Source: Cruorifilaria tuberocauda
Taxonomy: Eukaryota; Nematoda; Chromadorea; Rhabditida; Onchocercidae
Assembly: GCA_013365365.1 (NCBI GenBank)
Contig: JABVXU010000016.1
Span: 337,282 to 401,281, forward strand
Length of the DNA: 64,000 nucleotides
Direction of reading: 5' to 3'
Position 1 is the stretch's first letter. The number at the start of each line of letters is the position of its first letter. Positions 28,544-39,529 of this stretch are shown piece by piece. Position numbers and translations under genes: made by a program. The notes beneath the pieces are model-generated. The model was not told where the DNA came from. It did no database searches and saw only the letters and a program-made list of their open reading frames with translations.

Positions 28544-29391
28544 CTGCTACTACCATCCTTTTCCTCTCCCTTGTAAATCTTACTATGCCTCTTTTTAGTT
28601 TGCACAATACTATTTTCTTCCTCTTTAGTAAACTCATCACCCTTTATATTTATATCACCAACCTTAACTCCAGATTTTGTCAAACTAGATTCTATCCCAG
28701 CTAATATACAATCAGCAGCTAACCTGCAATAAAGTTCTACTGATTTCCTTGAGTCATCATTTCCTGGTATAGGATAAGTAATATCATCTGGATTAGAGTT
28801 AGTATCAAGCACCGCAACTATCGGAATTCCTAATTTTACAGCCTCTTTAACAGCAATATGCTCTTTATTGGTATCAATAATAAATAGAATATCTGGAATT
28901 GCTCCCATCTCTCTAATACCGCCTAATGCCTTGTCAAGTTTTTGCCTTTTTTTTTCAAGATTTCCTAATTCTTTCTTGGTTAAAACACTATTTTCATCAT
29001 TCAAAATTTTCTCATATTGAACTAGAGTTCTTATCGAGGAAGAAACAGTTCCCCAGTTAGTAAGCATACCACCTAACCAACGATAATTCACATAGTATTG
29101 ACCACAACGGATTGCTTCATTTGCAATAATATCTAAAGCCTGAAATTTCGTACCAACAAATAAAATGCGACCGCCTTGAGATGCAATATCGTATAAAGCT
29201 TTCATTGCTACCTGTAGCAGAGGTAATGTTTTCCGCAAATCAATTATATGTATACGGTTTTCTTGATGTATCCCATATATGTATGGAGCCATTTTCGCAT
29301 TCCATCGATTAATTTTATGACCAAAATGCACACCAGAACTAGCTAAATCACGCATAGTGATTTCAGGTAAATTCACCATATTAATCCCCAA
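28540..29391 (-). CDS. rpsB: 30S ribosomal protein S2
   Basis: The 283-residue S2 shows [14 protein letters not shown] (about 13-26), the segment [14 protein letters not shown], the [10 protein letters not shown] motif and the [18 protein letters not shown] stretch that ends the conserved core. A 45-residue charged C-terminal tail (Lys/Glu-rich) extends it beyond E. coli S2 (241). Three more N-terminal residues are possible or not, depending on which early Met is used (residue 1 or 5). It is the first gene of the rpsB-tsf-pyrH-frr operon. Confidence 0.97.
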   Translation of the reverse strand: MGINMVNLPEITMRDLASSGVHFGHKINRWNAKMAPYIYGIHQENRIHIIDLRKTLPLLQVAMKALYDIASQGGRILFVGTKFQALDIIANEAIRCGQYYVNYRWLGGMLTNWGTVSSSIRTLVQYEKILNDENSVLTKKELGNLEKKRQKLDKALGGIREMGAIPDILFIIDTNKEHIAVKEAVKLGIPIVAVLDTNSNPDDITYPIPGNDDSRKSVELYCRLAADCILAGIESSLTKSGVKVGDINIKGDEFTKEEENSIVQTKKRHSKIYKGEEKDGSSR

Positions 29392-29550
29392 AACAGTTCA
29401 TCTTTTATCAAATAACCTTAATAAGATTATCTGTATAAGTCATATGTAAAATTAAACTATTTTTATGGTAATATAAAAGGCACCAAAGCGCAAATAAAAT
29501 ATTGACAAAATATAGCATACTCATTAGCTTAAAAATTAAAGTAAAAAAAT

Positions 29551-29624
29551 GGGGGTGTAGCTCAGTTGGTTAGAGCGCATGCCTGTCACGCATGAGGTCG
29601 TGGGTTCAAGTCTCATCACTCCCG
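29551..29624 (+). tRNA. tRNA-Asp (GTC)
   Basis: The 74-nt plus-strand cloverleaf has acceptor stem GGGGGTG/CACTCCC with one G-U pair, a D-arm with AGCTCAGTTGG, the anticodon loop CTGTCAC (anticodon GTC) and a T-arm with GGTTCAAGTCT. The discriminator is G, as expected for tRNA-Asp. The gene lies on the opposite strand to its neighbours rpsB and carB. Confidence 0.97.
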
Positions 29625-29758
29625 CATATGTTAAACTTTTATGTAATTTAAGATCACTATATTAGCTTTTTATCATGATCTCAGCAAACTTTAATTTCAT
29701 TAGCTAAGAAAGCTATTCCACCAAAAATGTTAAAATTACATATAAAACCATTTTAGTC

Positions 29759-32700
29759 TCAATACTTAACATTCTGTATTTGTTGCAATGACTTCACTTC
29801 TAGTTTACTATTTTTTAAATGTTGAATGGCAAGAACTAGCGCTCTACTTCCAGAAGCAGTAGTGCTGTAAGCTATATTTTGCGAAATAGCAATTCTACGA
29901 ATATCCTTGCTATCCGAGATTGATTTTACACCTTTCGAAGTATTAATTACTAGACTTATTTTCCCATCTTTGAGCATATCAACTATATGAGGTCTTCCTT
30001 CTCTCACCTTATTTACAGCTTTTGCAGATATACCATTATTGTTTAAATACAAAGCTGTACCGCTTGTAGCATATACTTCAAAACCTAATTCTTTCAACAT
30101 TCGTGCAACTAATAATATTTGCTCTTTATCATCATCTTTCACTGAAATCAAAGCTTTTCCTTCTGTTGGCAACTTATATCCTGCGGCCATGTACGCTTTT
30201 GCAAGCGCAGCTTCAAAGGATGAGTCAATCCCCATGACCTCTCCTGTTGATTTCATTTCAGGACCAAGCAAAACATCAACTCCAGAAAAATGAGAAAACG
30301 GGAAAACAGCAGCCTTGACTGCGAAATGACTAATAGATTTTTTTTCTTGCTTTAGTTTCCTACCTAGAATAACTTGAGTAGCAAGCTTTGCAACAGGAAC
30401 ATTAATTACCTTAGAAATAAAAGGAACTGTGCGACTAGCTCTCAAGTTCACTTCAAGTATATACACATCACTTTCCTGAATAGCAAACTGAATATTTATA
30501 AGACCTTTCACCTTTAATTCAAGAGCTACTTTTTCAGTTTGAAGTATGATCTCTTTTATAGTTTCATTATTTAATGTATTCGTTGGTATTGAACAAGTTG
30601 AATCACCAGAATGAATTCCAGCTTCTTCAATATGCTCCATAATTGCTGCAATGAAAACTTTTTCTCCATCACATACAGCATCAACATCGATCTCAACTGC
30701 ATTTGCTAAGAATTTATCAAGCAACAACGACCCATGTCTAAAAATTTTAGTCTGACTAAGAACATATTCCTTAAAGCTATGAATATCGTGCTTAATTGAC
30801 ATTGATTGGCCACCTAAAACGTAGGATGGTCTAACTACTAATGGGAACCCAATTTCTTTTGCATTAGTTAACGCCTCTTCTACTGAATAACAGATAGAAT
30901 TTTCAGGTTGTTTTAAATTAAGTTGTAAAGCAAGGTTTCTAAATCTCATCCGGTCTTCAGCAAGATCTATAGAATCAAAAGATGTGCCTAAAATATTAAA
31001 ACCCCTTTCACTTAGTGTTTTAGCTAATTTTAAAGGTGTTTGGCCACCTATTTGAACTATGACACCCATCAACGTGCCGTTCTCTTGCTCTTTACTTAAC
31101 ACATCAAGTACGTCTTCTTCAGTCAATGAGGCAAAATACAAGCGATCAGCAGTATCGTAATCAGTTGAAACAGTTTCAGGATTACAATTAACCATTATTG
31201 TTTCATATCCCATTTCTTTAGCAGCAGAAACTGCATGCACACATGCATAATCAAATTCAATACCTTGACCAATACGGTTTGGTCCACTACCTAAAATAAC
31301 AACCTTTTCTCTGTCAGAAACGTTTGCTTCGCATTCTGCCTTATTCATAATCTCTCCCTCATAGCAGCCATACATATAAGCAGTACTAGATTCAAATTCA
31401 GCTGCACAAGTATCTACACGTTTATAAACTTGGTTAATGTTAAATTTCTTTCTCATGGCTTCAATTTGCTCAATACGATCCAGTATCGTTGCATTTGAAT
31501 TGGAAATTTGCACCTGAACTTCAGCATTAGATTCTTCAATAATAGGAAGTTTATTGCTCAAATTTGCAAGTCTTGCATCTGAAAACCCCATCTTTTTTAG
31601 TTCTAATATTTCATGTGCAGCTTCAGGCAAACCAGTTTCTTTAATTTTCTGTTCAGCCAATATAATTTGTTGTATATTCTGAAGAAACCATAGATCATAT
31701 TTTGTAATTGAATTTATTTCTTCTATGCTTATTCCATGACGCATCGCGTCAGCAGCAGCTAGCAATCTATTTGGTAGGAATTTTGCTAACTGAGATTTTA
31801 TATGATCAATGTCTGTATCCTTCGAGAACACTTCATCAAATCCTGTAAGCCCAGTTTCAAGTGAACGGAAAGCTTTCTGTATTGATTCGTTGAAAGTACG
31901 TCCTATAGACATCACTTCTCCTACTGATTTCATAGAAGTTGATAACTCACAATCTGTTCCCTTAAATTTTTCAAACTCAAAACGAGGGACTTTAGTAACA
32001 ACATAATCAATTGCTGGCTCAAATGCAGCAGGTATAGATGGTGTACAGTCGTTACGTATTTCATCAAGTGAATAGCCAATAGCAAGTTTAGTTGCAATTT
32101 TTGCTATGGGATATCCTGTCGCTTTTGAAGCAAGTGCAGAAGAACGAGAAACTCTTGGATTCATTTCTATCACAATAAGACTCCCATCTTGTTTAGGATT
32201 GACTGCAAACTGCACATTTGCACCACCTGTACTGATATCAATTTCTCTCAGTACTGCTATAGATGCATTTCTCATTTGCTGGTATTCCGCATCGCGTAAA
32301 GTTAAAGCAGGAGCAACTGCAATGCTATCACCTGTGTGAACTCCCATAGGATCAACATTCTCTATCGAGCAGACCACTATACAGTTGTCCTTATAATCTC
32401 GAATAACTTCCATCTCATATTCTTTCCACCCAATAATAGATTCATCCACCTGAGCTTCATTTATTGGTGAAATTTTCATGGCATTTCCGGCGATACTAAA
32501 AAATTCCTCTTTATTGTATGCTATACCACTACCTGCACCACCAAGAGTAAATGATGAACGTATGATTGCAGGTAACCCAATATAATCCAGAGCTTCCTTT
32601 ATTTGCCTTTGATTTTTTACGATCATACTTTTAGGATACTTCAGACCTATCTTATCCATGGATTTGCGAAATAGGTCTCTATCCTCTGCTTTTTTTATTG

Positions 32701-33064
32701 CCTCTCTACTTACACCGATTAATTTCACATTATATGTATCCAATACCCCATCATCTGCAAGCCTCATTGCACAATTCAAGGCAGTTTGACCACCCATCGT
32801 TGGCAATACCGCATCCGGTTTTTCCTTAATTATGATTTTTTCTACGATCTCAGGCAGTATAGGTTCAATATACGTTGCATCAGAAAATTCAGGATCTGTC
32901 ATTATAGTTGCAGGGTTAGAATTCACCAGGATAACTTTATAACCTTCACTCTTTAATACCTTGCAACTTTGAGTCCCCGAATAGTCAAATTCACATGCCT
33001 GCCCTATAACTATTGGACCTGCTCCTATTATTAATATAGATTCTATATCTGTATATTTTGGCAT
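29759..33064 (-). CDS. carB: Carbamoyl-phosphate synthase large subunit
   Basis: CarB makes carbamoyl phosphate from ammonia, bicarbonate and two ATP for pyrimidine (and arginine) synthesis. The two homologous ATP-grasp halves are visible: [17 protein letters not shown] at the N-terminus and [19 protein letters not shown] at mid-protein. A C-terminal methylglyoxal-synthase-like allosteric domain follows. I prefer the ATG at 33064 ([11 protein letters not shown]), giving 1101 residues, because the 16 codons upstream (to 33112) lie before family homology. The linker between the halves is somewhat longer than in E. coli (1073). carA is not in the window. Confidence 0.96.
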   Translation of the reverse strand: MPKYTDIESILIIGAGPIVIGQACEFDYSGTQSCKVLKSEGYKVILVNSNPATIMTDPEFSDATYIEPILPEIVEKIIIKEKPDAVLPTMGGQTALNCAMRLADDGVLDTYNVKLIGVSREAIKKAEDRDLFRKSMDKIGLKYPKSMIVKNQRQIKEALDYIGLPAIIRSSFTLGGAGSGIAYNKEEFFSIAGNAMKISPINEAQVDESIIGWKEYEMEVIRDYKDNCIVVCSIENVDPMGVHTGDSIAVAPALTLRDAEYQQMRNASIAVLREIDISTGGANVQFAVNPKQDGSLIVIEMNPRVSRSSALASKATGYPIAKIATKLAIGYSLDEIRNDCTPSIPAAFEPAIDYVVTKVPRFEFEKFKGTDCELSTSMKSVGEVMSIGRTFNESIQKAFRSLETGLTGFDEVFSKDTDIDHIKSQLAKFLPNRLLAAADAMRHGISIEEINSITKYDLWFLQNIQQIILAEQKIKETGLPEAAHEILELKKMGFSDARLANLSNKLPIIEESNAEVQVQISNSNATILDRIEQIEAMRKKFNINQVYKRVDTCAAEFESSTAYMYGCYEGEIMNKAECEANVSDREKVVILGSGPNRIGQGIEFDYACVHAVSAAKEMGYETIMVNCNPETVSTDYDTADRLYFASLTEEDVLDVLSKEQENGTLMGVIVQIGGQTPLKLAKTLSERGFNILGTSFDSIDLAEDRMRFRNLALQLNLKQPENSICYSVEEALTNAKEIGFPLVVRPSYVLGGQSMSIKHDIHSFKEYVLSQTKIFRHGSLLLDKFLANAVEIDVDAVCDGEKVFIAAIMEHIEEAGIHSGDSTCSIPTNTLNNETIKEIILQTEKVALELKVKGLINIQFAIQESDVYILEVNLRASRTVPFISKVINVPVAKLATQVILGRKLKQEKKSISHFAVKAAVFPFSHFSGVDVLLGPEMKSTGEVMGIDSSFEAALAKAYMAAGYKLPTEGKALISVKDDDKEQILLVARMLKELGFEVYATSGTALYLNNNGISAKAVNKVREGRPHIVDMLKDGKISLVINTSKGVKSISDSKDIRRIAISQNIAYSTTASGSRALVLAIQHLKNSKLEVKSLQQIQNVKY

Positions 33065-33211
33065 AACTGCAATAATAACCCTTAACTTGAGAATGTTACT
33101 AATCTTTCCCATAAAGAGAAATTTTATTAAATCTATAACTATATAAGCAGGTAAAAACCAAGTAATTTAAATTTAGTGCAGTCTTTTAGATAGAGAAGAT
33201 ATTTACATAAC

Positions 33212-33961
33212 TCATTCAACGGGGTTACTCAGTGGTAAGATTGCTCCAGATATGTTGCAATCCTCAGAAGCCAATTCTACAAACTTATCTGTTAGTTTAT
33301 TAGGTAATACTAATTTAGGAATATCCTTCTCAGGAAGGGCTTGCTTATACATTTCACTGTCAACATATCCTTCCTGATACACAGCATTTACACATAGTTT
33401 TGTATATTTTGTTTCAGATGCATATATCTTCACCATAATTTCTAGCGCAGCTTTACTCGCAGCATAAGGTACCAAATATGGATAAGAAGATGGAGAAAGA
33501 GTCACTTCTGAGGTCATGAATATTACTCTTCCAGAACTAGATTTTCTTAGCACAGGATCTAAATTTTTTAGCAAGTACCAATTGGCAGTAAAATTTGTAT
33601 TCATTACATTCTGTAATTCTTCAAGTTCACAGTCATGAACAGAACTTAACTTACCGAAAACCCCAATACATGCAACTAATATATCAAGTATCCCAGATTC
33701 TGATAACTTCAAGCTTTCCATCATATTTGCTAGTACCTTTACATTCTCAAAATCTAAAAGATCAAGCTGGATTAGCTTTACATAGCCTTCCTTGAACTTT
33801 TCAAGTTTTTCAATTTCACTATAAAGTGGTCTGAGATTATCAACAGACCTTGAAACTAAAATTACATATGCACCTTCATTAACAAACCTTTTTGCAACAG
33901 CAGATCCTATTTCACTTGAAGCACCAGTAATTAAAGCTATTTTACCTTCTAATTTACCCAT
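33212..33961 (-). CDS. Short-chain dehydrogenase/reductase
   Basis: The 249-residue Rossmann-fold oxidoreductase has the cofactor motif TGASSEIG (12-19), where Glu replaces the usual middle Gly, and the catalytic YxxxK as Y166 and K170 in PYAASK. The expected Ser is at 151 or 158. The NNAG motif is replaced by ACIG (97-100). Substrate is unknown. FabG-type reductases are similar, but these changes make a fatty-acid role doubtful. It lies 11 bp downstream of the yihY-like gene on the same strand, and the pair is probably one operon. Confidence 0.85.
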   Translation of the reverse strand: MGKLEGKIALITGASSEIGSAVAKRFVNEGAYVILVSRSVDNLRPLYSEIEKLEKFKEGYVKLIQLDLLDFENVKVLANMMESLKLSESGILDILVACIGVFGKLSSVHDCELEELQNVMNTNFTANWYLLKNLDPVLRKSSSGRVIFMTSEVTLSPSSYPYLVPYAASKAALEIMVKIYASETKYTKLCVNAVYQEGYVDSEMYKQALPEKDIPKLVLPNKLTDKFVELASEDCNISGAILPLSNPVE

Positions 33962-33972
33962 TTATTTCCTCC

Positions 33973-34797
33973 TCAGTGAAACCCATTAAAACATTTTAGC
34001 TGAAAATTAAACTTTGCTCCATATATAAAAATTAAGCTCACTATATAAAAAAACAGTAACGAAACTACTACACCACCTAAACTTCCATATATCAAATCTA
34101 GCTGACCAAAGGAAGCTTTTAAGTATTGCTTAAAAATTGAAGCAGAAATTATCCAAAGCGCAACAGCTACACAAGATCCAGGAAACACATCTGACAAGTT
34201 CTGCTTTATATTTGGTAACATAAAATACAGCCAAGAGACCACTACGAAAAGCACAAACTCAACAAGAAGATATTTTGTATAACTTATCCTACAATAAGAA
34301 AAACCTATTAGCATTGGCACTAACGCAGAGAATATTATAGTTAAAGTTATGATAAAAGTAATTGCTAAAAATTGCAATATACTCAGTACTCTTCTTAATA
34401 AATAAGGAGGCGAAACAGGAACTTTGTATGCTTTATTCAATATTGTTCTGAGTCCTTCAATTGTTGACGAAGCAGTCCAAACAGCTCCTACAATTGCTAA
34501 AGTCAATAAACTATGTGGTGGTCCTGATATTATCTCCTCAATTCGTGGCATTAAAGGTGCTAAAATGTCTTGTGGCATATTATCAATTATATATGTCCAG
34601 CCTATATTATATTGATCTAAAAAGTTTGCAAAAGTTGACGATAAAGCCATTAAGACAATGAGAAAAGGAAATATTGATAATATGATTAAAAATGATAAAT
34701 ATCCTGCATGCTCCATTCCATCATTACAAATTGTATCAATCAAAGCATGATAAAGGCAATAAACAATGCTGTAAAATTTGTGCAGTAACTTATTCAC
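33973..34797 (-). CDS. YihY/UPF0761 family inner-membrane protein
   Basis: The 274-residue protein has about six membrane segments and the family's DGMEHAGYLSFLIILSIFPF start followed by an AVWTASSTIEGLRTILNKAYKV segment. This family was once misnamed ribonuclease BN; its function is not established. It may be a transporter or envelope-lipid protein. It is the first gene before the short-chain dehydrogenase, with a 1.9-kb spacer upstream that should contain the promoter. Confidence 0.88.
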   Translation of the reverse strand: MNKLLHKFYSIVYCLYHALIDTICNDGMEHAGYLSFLIILSIFPFLIVLMALSSTFANFLDQYNIGWTYIIDNMPQDILAPLMPRIEEIISGPPHSLLTLAIVGAVWTASSTIEGLRTILNKAYKVPVSPPYLLRRVLSILQFLAITFIITLTIIFSALVPMLIGFSYCRISYTKYLLVEFVLFVVVSWLYFMLPNIKQNLSDVFPGSCVAVALWIISASIFKQYLKASFGQLDLIYGSLGGVVVSLLFFYIVSLIFIYGAKFNFQLKCFNGFH

Positions 34798-36698
34798 TAT
34801 TATATAAATAAACTAAATGAGATATTTTAAATGAAATAAAATGCATTTTTAAGTAATCTCTTCTTTGAAGAACACTGAAAACAACTGTGTTACTATTTCC
34901 CCCAATAAATTTTTCTTCTTGTTGCCCTCAACACTGATATGGTTTTAAGACATGTGAGACGAAAATCACTCAAAAATTTTAATAGTTTCATCACTAAAAG
35001 TTAAGAGTATTTCCACTTTTAAAGTGTTTCTGATCTACAGGCTTAATGATAAAGTTTGGTAAGAACTTAAGCATTTTCCATTGAGGTTGCATAAGGCTGT
35101 AGTAGTTATATACCTTTTAAACTTTTCTATATAATTAAGTAGAGCCAAGTCCTCAAATTAACCAAGTGTCATCAGTGCTAATTTAGGAAATTATGGAGAT
35201 GGAATTAGCAATATGTGACCTTTATCTTTCTTCTCTTAATAAACTCCTTAATTATTTATAGTTAAGTTAGTTGAAGCTTGCTAAAATCACGCTGCATTTA
35301 TCACAAGATTCTACATCGAAAGTTTCAAAATTGATAAAACCATACAGTAGGTAAAATTTTATGTCATAATTTTCTCGATTGATGGGAGTAAGTTCCATTT
35401 ACAACTTTGTTTTCTGGTAAGACTTCTAATTTCATATTATGAATACTTTGATTTTCATCAAAAAGTCTTACATATCACAGAAACAAAACTGTTTTTGTTG
35501 ATAAAGTGTTCTAAGTCGAAATTCCTGTTTTTTTTAGATAAGCAAGATCACATACACCATTTTCTGGCCATAAAATTACTATCTTGAAATAGGATTAAGT
35601 CCGTATAAATGTTTTATAAGTCTACTTACTCTACTATATTACTGGACTATTAATTTAACGTTCCTGAATCCTCATTGCCATTTTACAGCTTGTTTAAGCT
35701 TTTAACTATACTTAATTCAACTGACCTATTGCATTATCTGATACTTATTCAATCTCTTGATTAGATTTTACTTATTCTATTAAAGAGTTCTAACGCTGCT
35801 TTAGCCTATCATTACTTTTAAAACTCTTGTTTCAGTTCAGCTTTCTTTGTTCTGGTTTTTCAATATCTTAATCCTATTTATCTAATTCCCATATCCTTCT
35901 TTTTAACTTAGAGCTCTCTAAGCTTTCCAACTCTTTCCTCAAAGCTTGCTTTCTCACCTAATTAGCTTAAAGCTAAAAAAACTTTCTTATAAAAAAGCAT
36001 GTATCCTATTCAATAGAAGAGTACCTAGCTACTGCCTTAGTGTAGACGAATTTACAATACAAGTAAATTTCATGTCAATATTGCGAATCTGTATTTGTTA
36101 ATATTTTCATTTCATACTACATCATGCAAAACGTGATACAGAATTCTTTAGTAAGAACTTTTTTATTCTATCAATTAATCTCAACATTTTACTTCTTTTA
36201 CTATAAAAATAGATCTAAAAAGCACAAAATTCTGATCTAATTGACATTACTCACACTATCAGCTATGATGACAGCAATATCAAAATATCTTACTTATTTC
36301 TGAGAACTATTTGCTTTTGATATAAACTAGAGGCAAGAAAACTACAATTCTTCACATAAACTTCCTCTACACACATTTACTAAAAGATCACCTTGAACAT
36401 AATTTTAGTGTTATTCCATAAAATATTACTAGCCTTTGCTTGTCTCTTTTATTTTTGTATACCTCTGTAAAATTCTAAAATCGGTACAATACTCAATAAA
36501 ATCTAAGATATTACCATTGTCTATAACACTAGTATCTAAACTCTAGCCATTAACAAACATATTTTCGTCCCCATTCTATACAAATGATTTTTATTTTTCT
36601 AAAAAATGGACTTAAGTAAAAACTACACAAATAAAGCAAGGAAGAATCTTGAGTATTTACCTGCAATGTTATATAACTGTAACTCTAGATAGCACAGT
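34798..36698. other. 1.9-kb divergent spacer with decayed frames
   Basis: This is the longest gene-free stretch. It carries promoters for yihY (minus) and manB (plus). The plus strand is markedly pyrimidine-rich at about 35640-35960, so the minus strand reads as Lys/Glu-rich, coiled-coil-like text, but with at least a dozen stops per hundred codons. The segment 35267-35588 is better preserved and listed separately. The rest shows nothing recognisable. Confidence 0.4.
35267..35588 (-). pseudogene. Candidate decayed gene, unrecognised
   Basis: The minus strand reads 75 codons from 35588 to a TGA at 35364 with two internal stops. The longest run includes VRLFDENQSIHNMKLEVLPE and a following VVNGTYSHQSRKL. 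Just before that TGA an overlapping frame stays open to a TAA at 35267 and includes INFETFDVESCDKC. This looks like a gene broken by stops and one frameshift. Residue usage is protein-like and not low-complexity, but no family is recognisable. Confidence 0.4.
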
Positions 36699-38066
36699 AT
36701 GGATAACACCATTATAAGAAAATACGATATTAGGGGAGTAGTAGGCAAAGATTTGCAGATTAATGATGGGTATGAAGTGGGTAGAAAATTTGGTCAGACA
36801 GTATCTAGTGTTTGTATAGGCTATGACAGCAGGGTAACTTCGCCAAGCATAGAAAGAGAACTGATCAGAGGTTTAACCATATCAGGGACGAATGTTATAC
36901 GTGTTGGATTATGCTCTTCACCCATGCTCTACGCTGCAACACAAATTATACAGGCAGACCTTGGTATTATGATCACGGCTTCACACAACCCAAGTAGGTA
37001 TAATGGCTTTAAATTTTTTAGCAACAAAAAAACCTACTCAGATCAAGAAATAAGGAAGGTTATAAATGAACCAATTAAAAATAGCACAAAAATCGGAAAC
37101 CTAATTAACATAAATATATATAGTGAATACATTAGAATATTGAAAAATGCGTTAAAGAATAATACTATGAAAAAGATAAAAATTGCCTGGGATTGCGGGA
37201 ATAGCCCAGCAAGTGGAATTTTAAGGTATATTGAAACAGTTTTATTTGGTCATACTCACATTGTAATTAATGACTCTATAGATGGAACATTTCCACTACA
37301 TGACCCAGATCCAATAGATGAAAAAAACCTCACCCAATTAATTGACATAGTAAGAAAAGATAAATGTGATCTTGGAATTGCACTTGACGGTGATAGTGAC
37401 AGGGTACGCTTAATTGACAACAAAGGTAATGTTATTTCTAATGACTATCTGTTTATGATTTTTGCACGTGAAGTATTAGAAGAACACCCACAAAGCAAGG
37501 TCATCTCTAACATAAAAATAAGCATGAAAGCGCATGACTTTGTCAACAAGTTAGGAGGGGAAATAATTACTTGTGCTGCTGGACATTCGATAATTAGGAA
37601 AAAAATGCTAGAGGAAGGAGCAAAGTTTGCTGGTGAATTAAGCGGACATTTTTTCTTCTCTGAGCTAGGTTTTGATGATGGGGTATATTCTGCCCTCAAA
37701 GCCATAGATATTATGCTTAAGAAAGACCAAAGTCTATCTCAGATGATCGAGGACTTGCCAAAATTATATATCACTCATGAAGTAAAGATCACAGTTAAAG
37801 AAGAAAAAAAATTTCAGATAATTGAACTAATAAAAAAAACACTAGAACAACAAAATATTGCATTCTCTGATCTTGACGGGATTAAGGTAACAAACAATGA
37901 TAATAAAGGCTGGTGGCTTCTTAGAGTATCAAATACACAAAATTGTATTACAGGGAGATGTGAAGGGAACTCTCTAGAGGACTTTGAGCTTACTAAAAAG
38001 GTTCTATTCAATTATATTGATGAAGTAAGGTCTCTAAATTGTAATTGTTTAAATAAGAGCAGTTAA
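36699..38066 (+). CDS. Phosphomannomutase/phosphoglucomutase
   Basis: The 455-residue alpha-D-phosphohexomutase has the four expected loops: the phosphoserine loop TASHNPSRYNG (93-103, with S95), the metal-binding DGDSDR (230-235), the sugar-specificity loop GELSGHFFF (312-320) and the C-terminal phosphate-binding RCEGNS. This pattern matches AlgC/ManB-type enzymes acting on mannose- and glucose-phosphates. GlmM has a different specificity loop. The gene is isolated between two large spacers. It could connect gluconeogenesis to sugar nucleotides, though no downstream glycosylation gene is present in the window. Confidence 0.92.
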   Translation: MDNTIIRKYDIRGVVGKDLQINDGYEVGRKFGQTVSSVCIGYDSRVTSPSIERELIRGLTISGTNVIRVGLCSSPMLYAATQIIQADLGIMITASHNPSRYNGFKFFSNKKTYSDQEIRKVINEPIKNSTKIGNLININIYSEYIRILKNALKNNTMKKIKIAWDCGNSPASGILRYIETVLFGHTHIVINDSIDGTFPLHDPDPIDEKNLTQLIDIVRKDKCDLGIALDGDSDRVRLIDNKGNVISNDYLFMIFAREVLEEHPQSKVISNIKISMKAHDFVNKLGGEIITCAAGHSIIRKKMLEEGAKFAGELSGHFFFSELGFDDGVYSALKAIDIMLKKDQSLSQMIEDLPKLYITHEVKITVKEEKKFQIIELIKKTLEQQNIAFSDLDGIKVTNNDNKGWWLLRVSNTQNCITGRCEGNSLEDFELTKKVLFNYIDEVRSLNCNCLNKSS

Positions 38067-38466
38067 CAAAATTAATCTAATCTTACTTTCCTACTTTTTC
38101 CCTTAATCAAGGGATGCCTTAAGATATATATCAAGAAAAATCTACAAATTCTTAAAGAATTGCTTAGCGATATTCTAGTCAAAAAGTGCTAGCTAAATTT
38201 TTCTAACACGAAGAAAAAATCTTTGACAAGTTTAGCTTGATAAAGGAAATTTATTAAAATATCTCCTGTACAGGAGAGCATTAGGAAAAGCAAGTTTATA
38301 TTATAATAAGAAATTAAAATTTTTAATAAGAGAGTCTAAAAAAATGTATAGGAGATACTAAAAAATGCTATCTTGATATAAGATAGTTTCACAAAAGAAA
38401 TAGCAGAGAGTGAGCTATAAGTAAAAACTAAAAAACTACATCGGAAGATGCTTGCAATGCAAATAA

Positions 38467-38646
38467 ATACATGAAAAAGTAAAAAAGATCACTATGGAAG
38501 TAGTTAGGTCAGGAGTGCTCGTGCATGTTATAGTTGAAAATATAACCACAATGTGAAAAGGCATGTAAGGAATATTTATCACATTACTAGGTTTTCTATA
38601 TAAAATAAGGTCTTTAACTTATCAGTTAAATAACCTATGTTGTTGA
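38467..38646 (+). pseudogene. Candidate decayed gene fragment, unrecognised
   Basis: A plus-strand frame gives a 30-codon run containing EVVRSGVLVHVIVENITTM, then a TGA, three codons, a TAA and a further 23-codon hydrophobic-to-polar run ending at the TGA at 38644. Upstream to about 38340 the same frame has more stops. I take it as the tail of a lost gene. Confidence 0.3.
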
Positions 38647-38972
38647 ACATTATGTACATAACTAAATTTATTACAGCTTAAACATTCATTATAAATAACA
38701 CATTACTTTAGTTTTTTTGATTAGAATTCATACATTTTCCAGCATGATAGTGATATACAGCTTCTGATTCCATTCTTTTGAAAATACGCGATAAATTACT
38801 TGTTTATATTCTTATAATGCAATTGTAAGTCCTGCTATGATGTCATATGTCAATATGAATCACCTTTTCATGTCAGTACTAGTTGCAAGGTCATATCTAA
38901 TGAAACTTAATTGAAGATAAAGCAAGTAAACAATTCACGATTATGTAACTTTTTAGCATCTTATTACTTAAA

Positions 38973-39209
38973 CTAATGGGAGTTTCCTAGTCGGGCAGGA
39001 TTTATTGCATACTCCTCCCTTATTGCTGCAGAAGATTCTTTGATTTCTCTAAGTCTAATAGAACTCTACTCTCAAACAATTAATAGACTGAAAAGCTGCA
39101 AAACAATTTTTGTGCTTTTTATAAAAGCTTTAAAGTCTCTATAATTCTTCATTATTATTTCCATTCATACTGGAGCTTCTCTTAACTTCAAAAGCGTGTT
39201 ACCTAATCT
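38973..39209 (-). pseudogene. Candidate decayed gene, unrecognised
   Basis: One minus-strand frame spans 79 codons with only three internal stops (TGA at 39165-39167, TGA at 39072-39074, TAG at 39066-39068). Its open runs are 14, 30 and 30 codons and include KNYRDFKAFIKSTKIVLQLF and IREEYAINPARLGNSH. Codon choice and residue mix are protein-like. It lies downstream of lolC/E on the same strand. The family is unknown. Confidence 0.4.
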
Positions 39210-39327
39210 CTAGGTAGAGTGCACTGCTCCACTTGGAAAGTGGAATACAAACTAATACTTAGGGATTTGACTACCTGATTCTATACCTATCTTATTATTT
39301 TACCATTTACCTTGATCATATGCAAAC

Positions 39328-39477
39328 AAAAAAGAGAGCAGGAATTATAAGATAAACCATGAGATATGATGAATAAAGTTATGCTTTGCAAGAATTATCA
39401 CTTTGACTACTTTATTTTTATAAACTTTAGTTAATCATTTTAGCTCTTGCTTTTACAGGAATTAAAATTCCTGCTCT
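39328..39477 (-). terminator. Terminator/attenuator-like competing inverted repeats downstream of lolC/E
   Basis: On the minus strand AGAGCAGGAATT (39477-39466) can pair with the adjacent AATTCCTG (39463-39456). It can also pair over its full 12 bases with AATTCCTGCTCT (39346-39335), which is followed by CTTTTTTG. The distal pairing gives a stem plus T-run, as in a rho-independent terminator, though its loop is about 119 nt. The layout lies 53 bp after the lolC/E stop. Confidence 0.4.
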
Positions 39478-39529
39478 GAACAGTATACTTTTATTATGTA
39501 ATTAGATAATATCAATCCATCGTTAAATT

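Larger units (their letters stand above)
38067..39529. other. 1.5-kb convergent spacer with gene debris and an inverted-repeat pair
   Basis: The spacer lies between the ends of manB and lolC/E, so it needs no promoters, yet it is 1.5 kb long. It contains two broken frames (38467-38646 plus, 38973-39209 minus), a perfect 14-bp palindrome CTCCTGTACAGGAG (38263-38276) and a terminator-like repeat system at 39328-39477. All three are listed or discussed separately. Confidence 0.45.

Noticed and set aside
35651..35958. Coiled-coil-like Lys/Glu-rich minus-strand text
   Set aside because: The frame has about twelve stops in a hundred codons, not fewer than chance; the strand asymmetry alone does not prove a gene.
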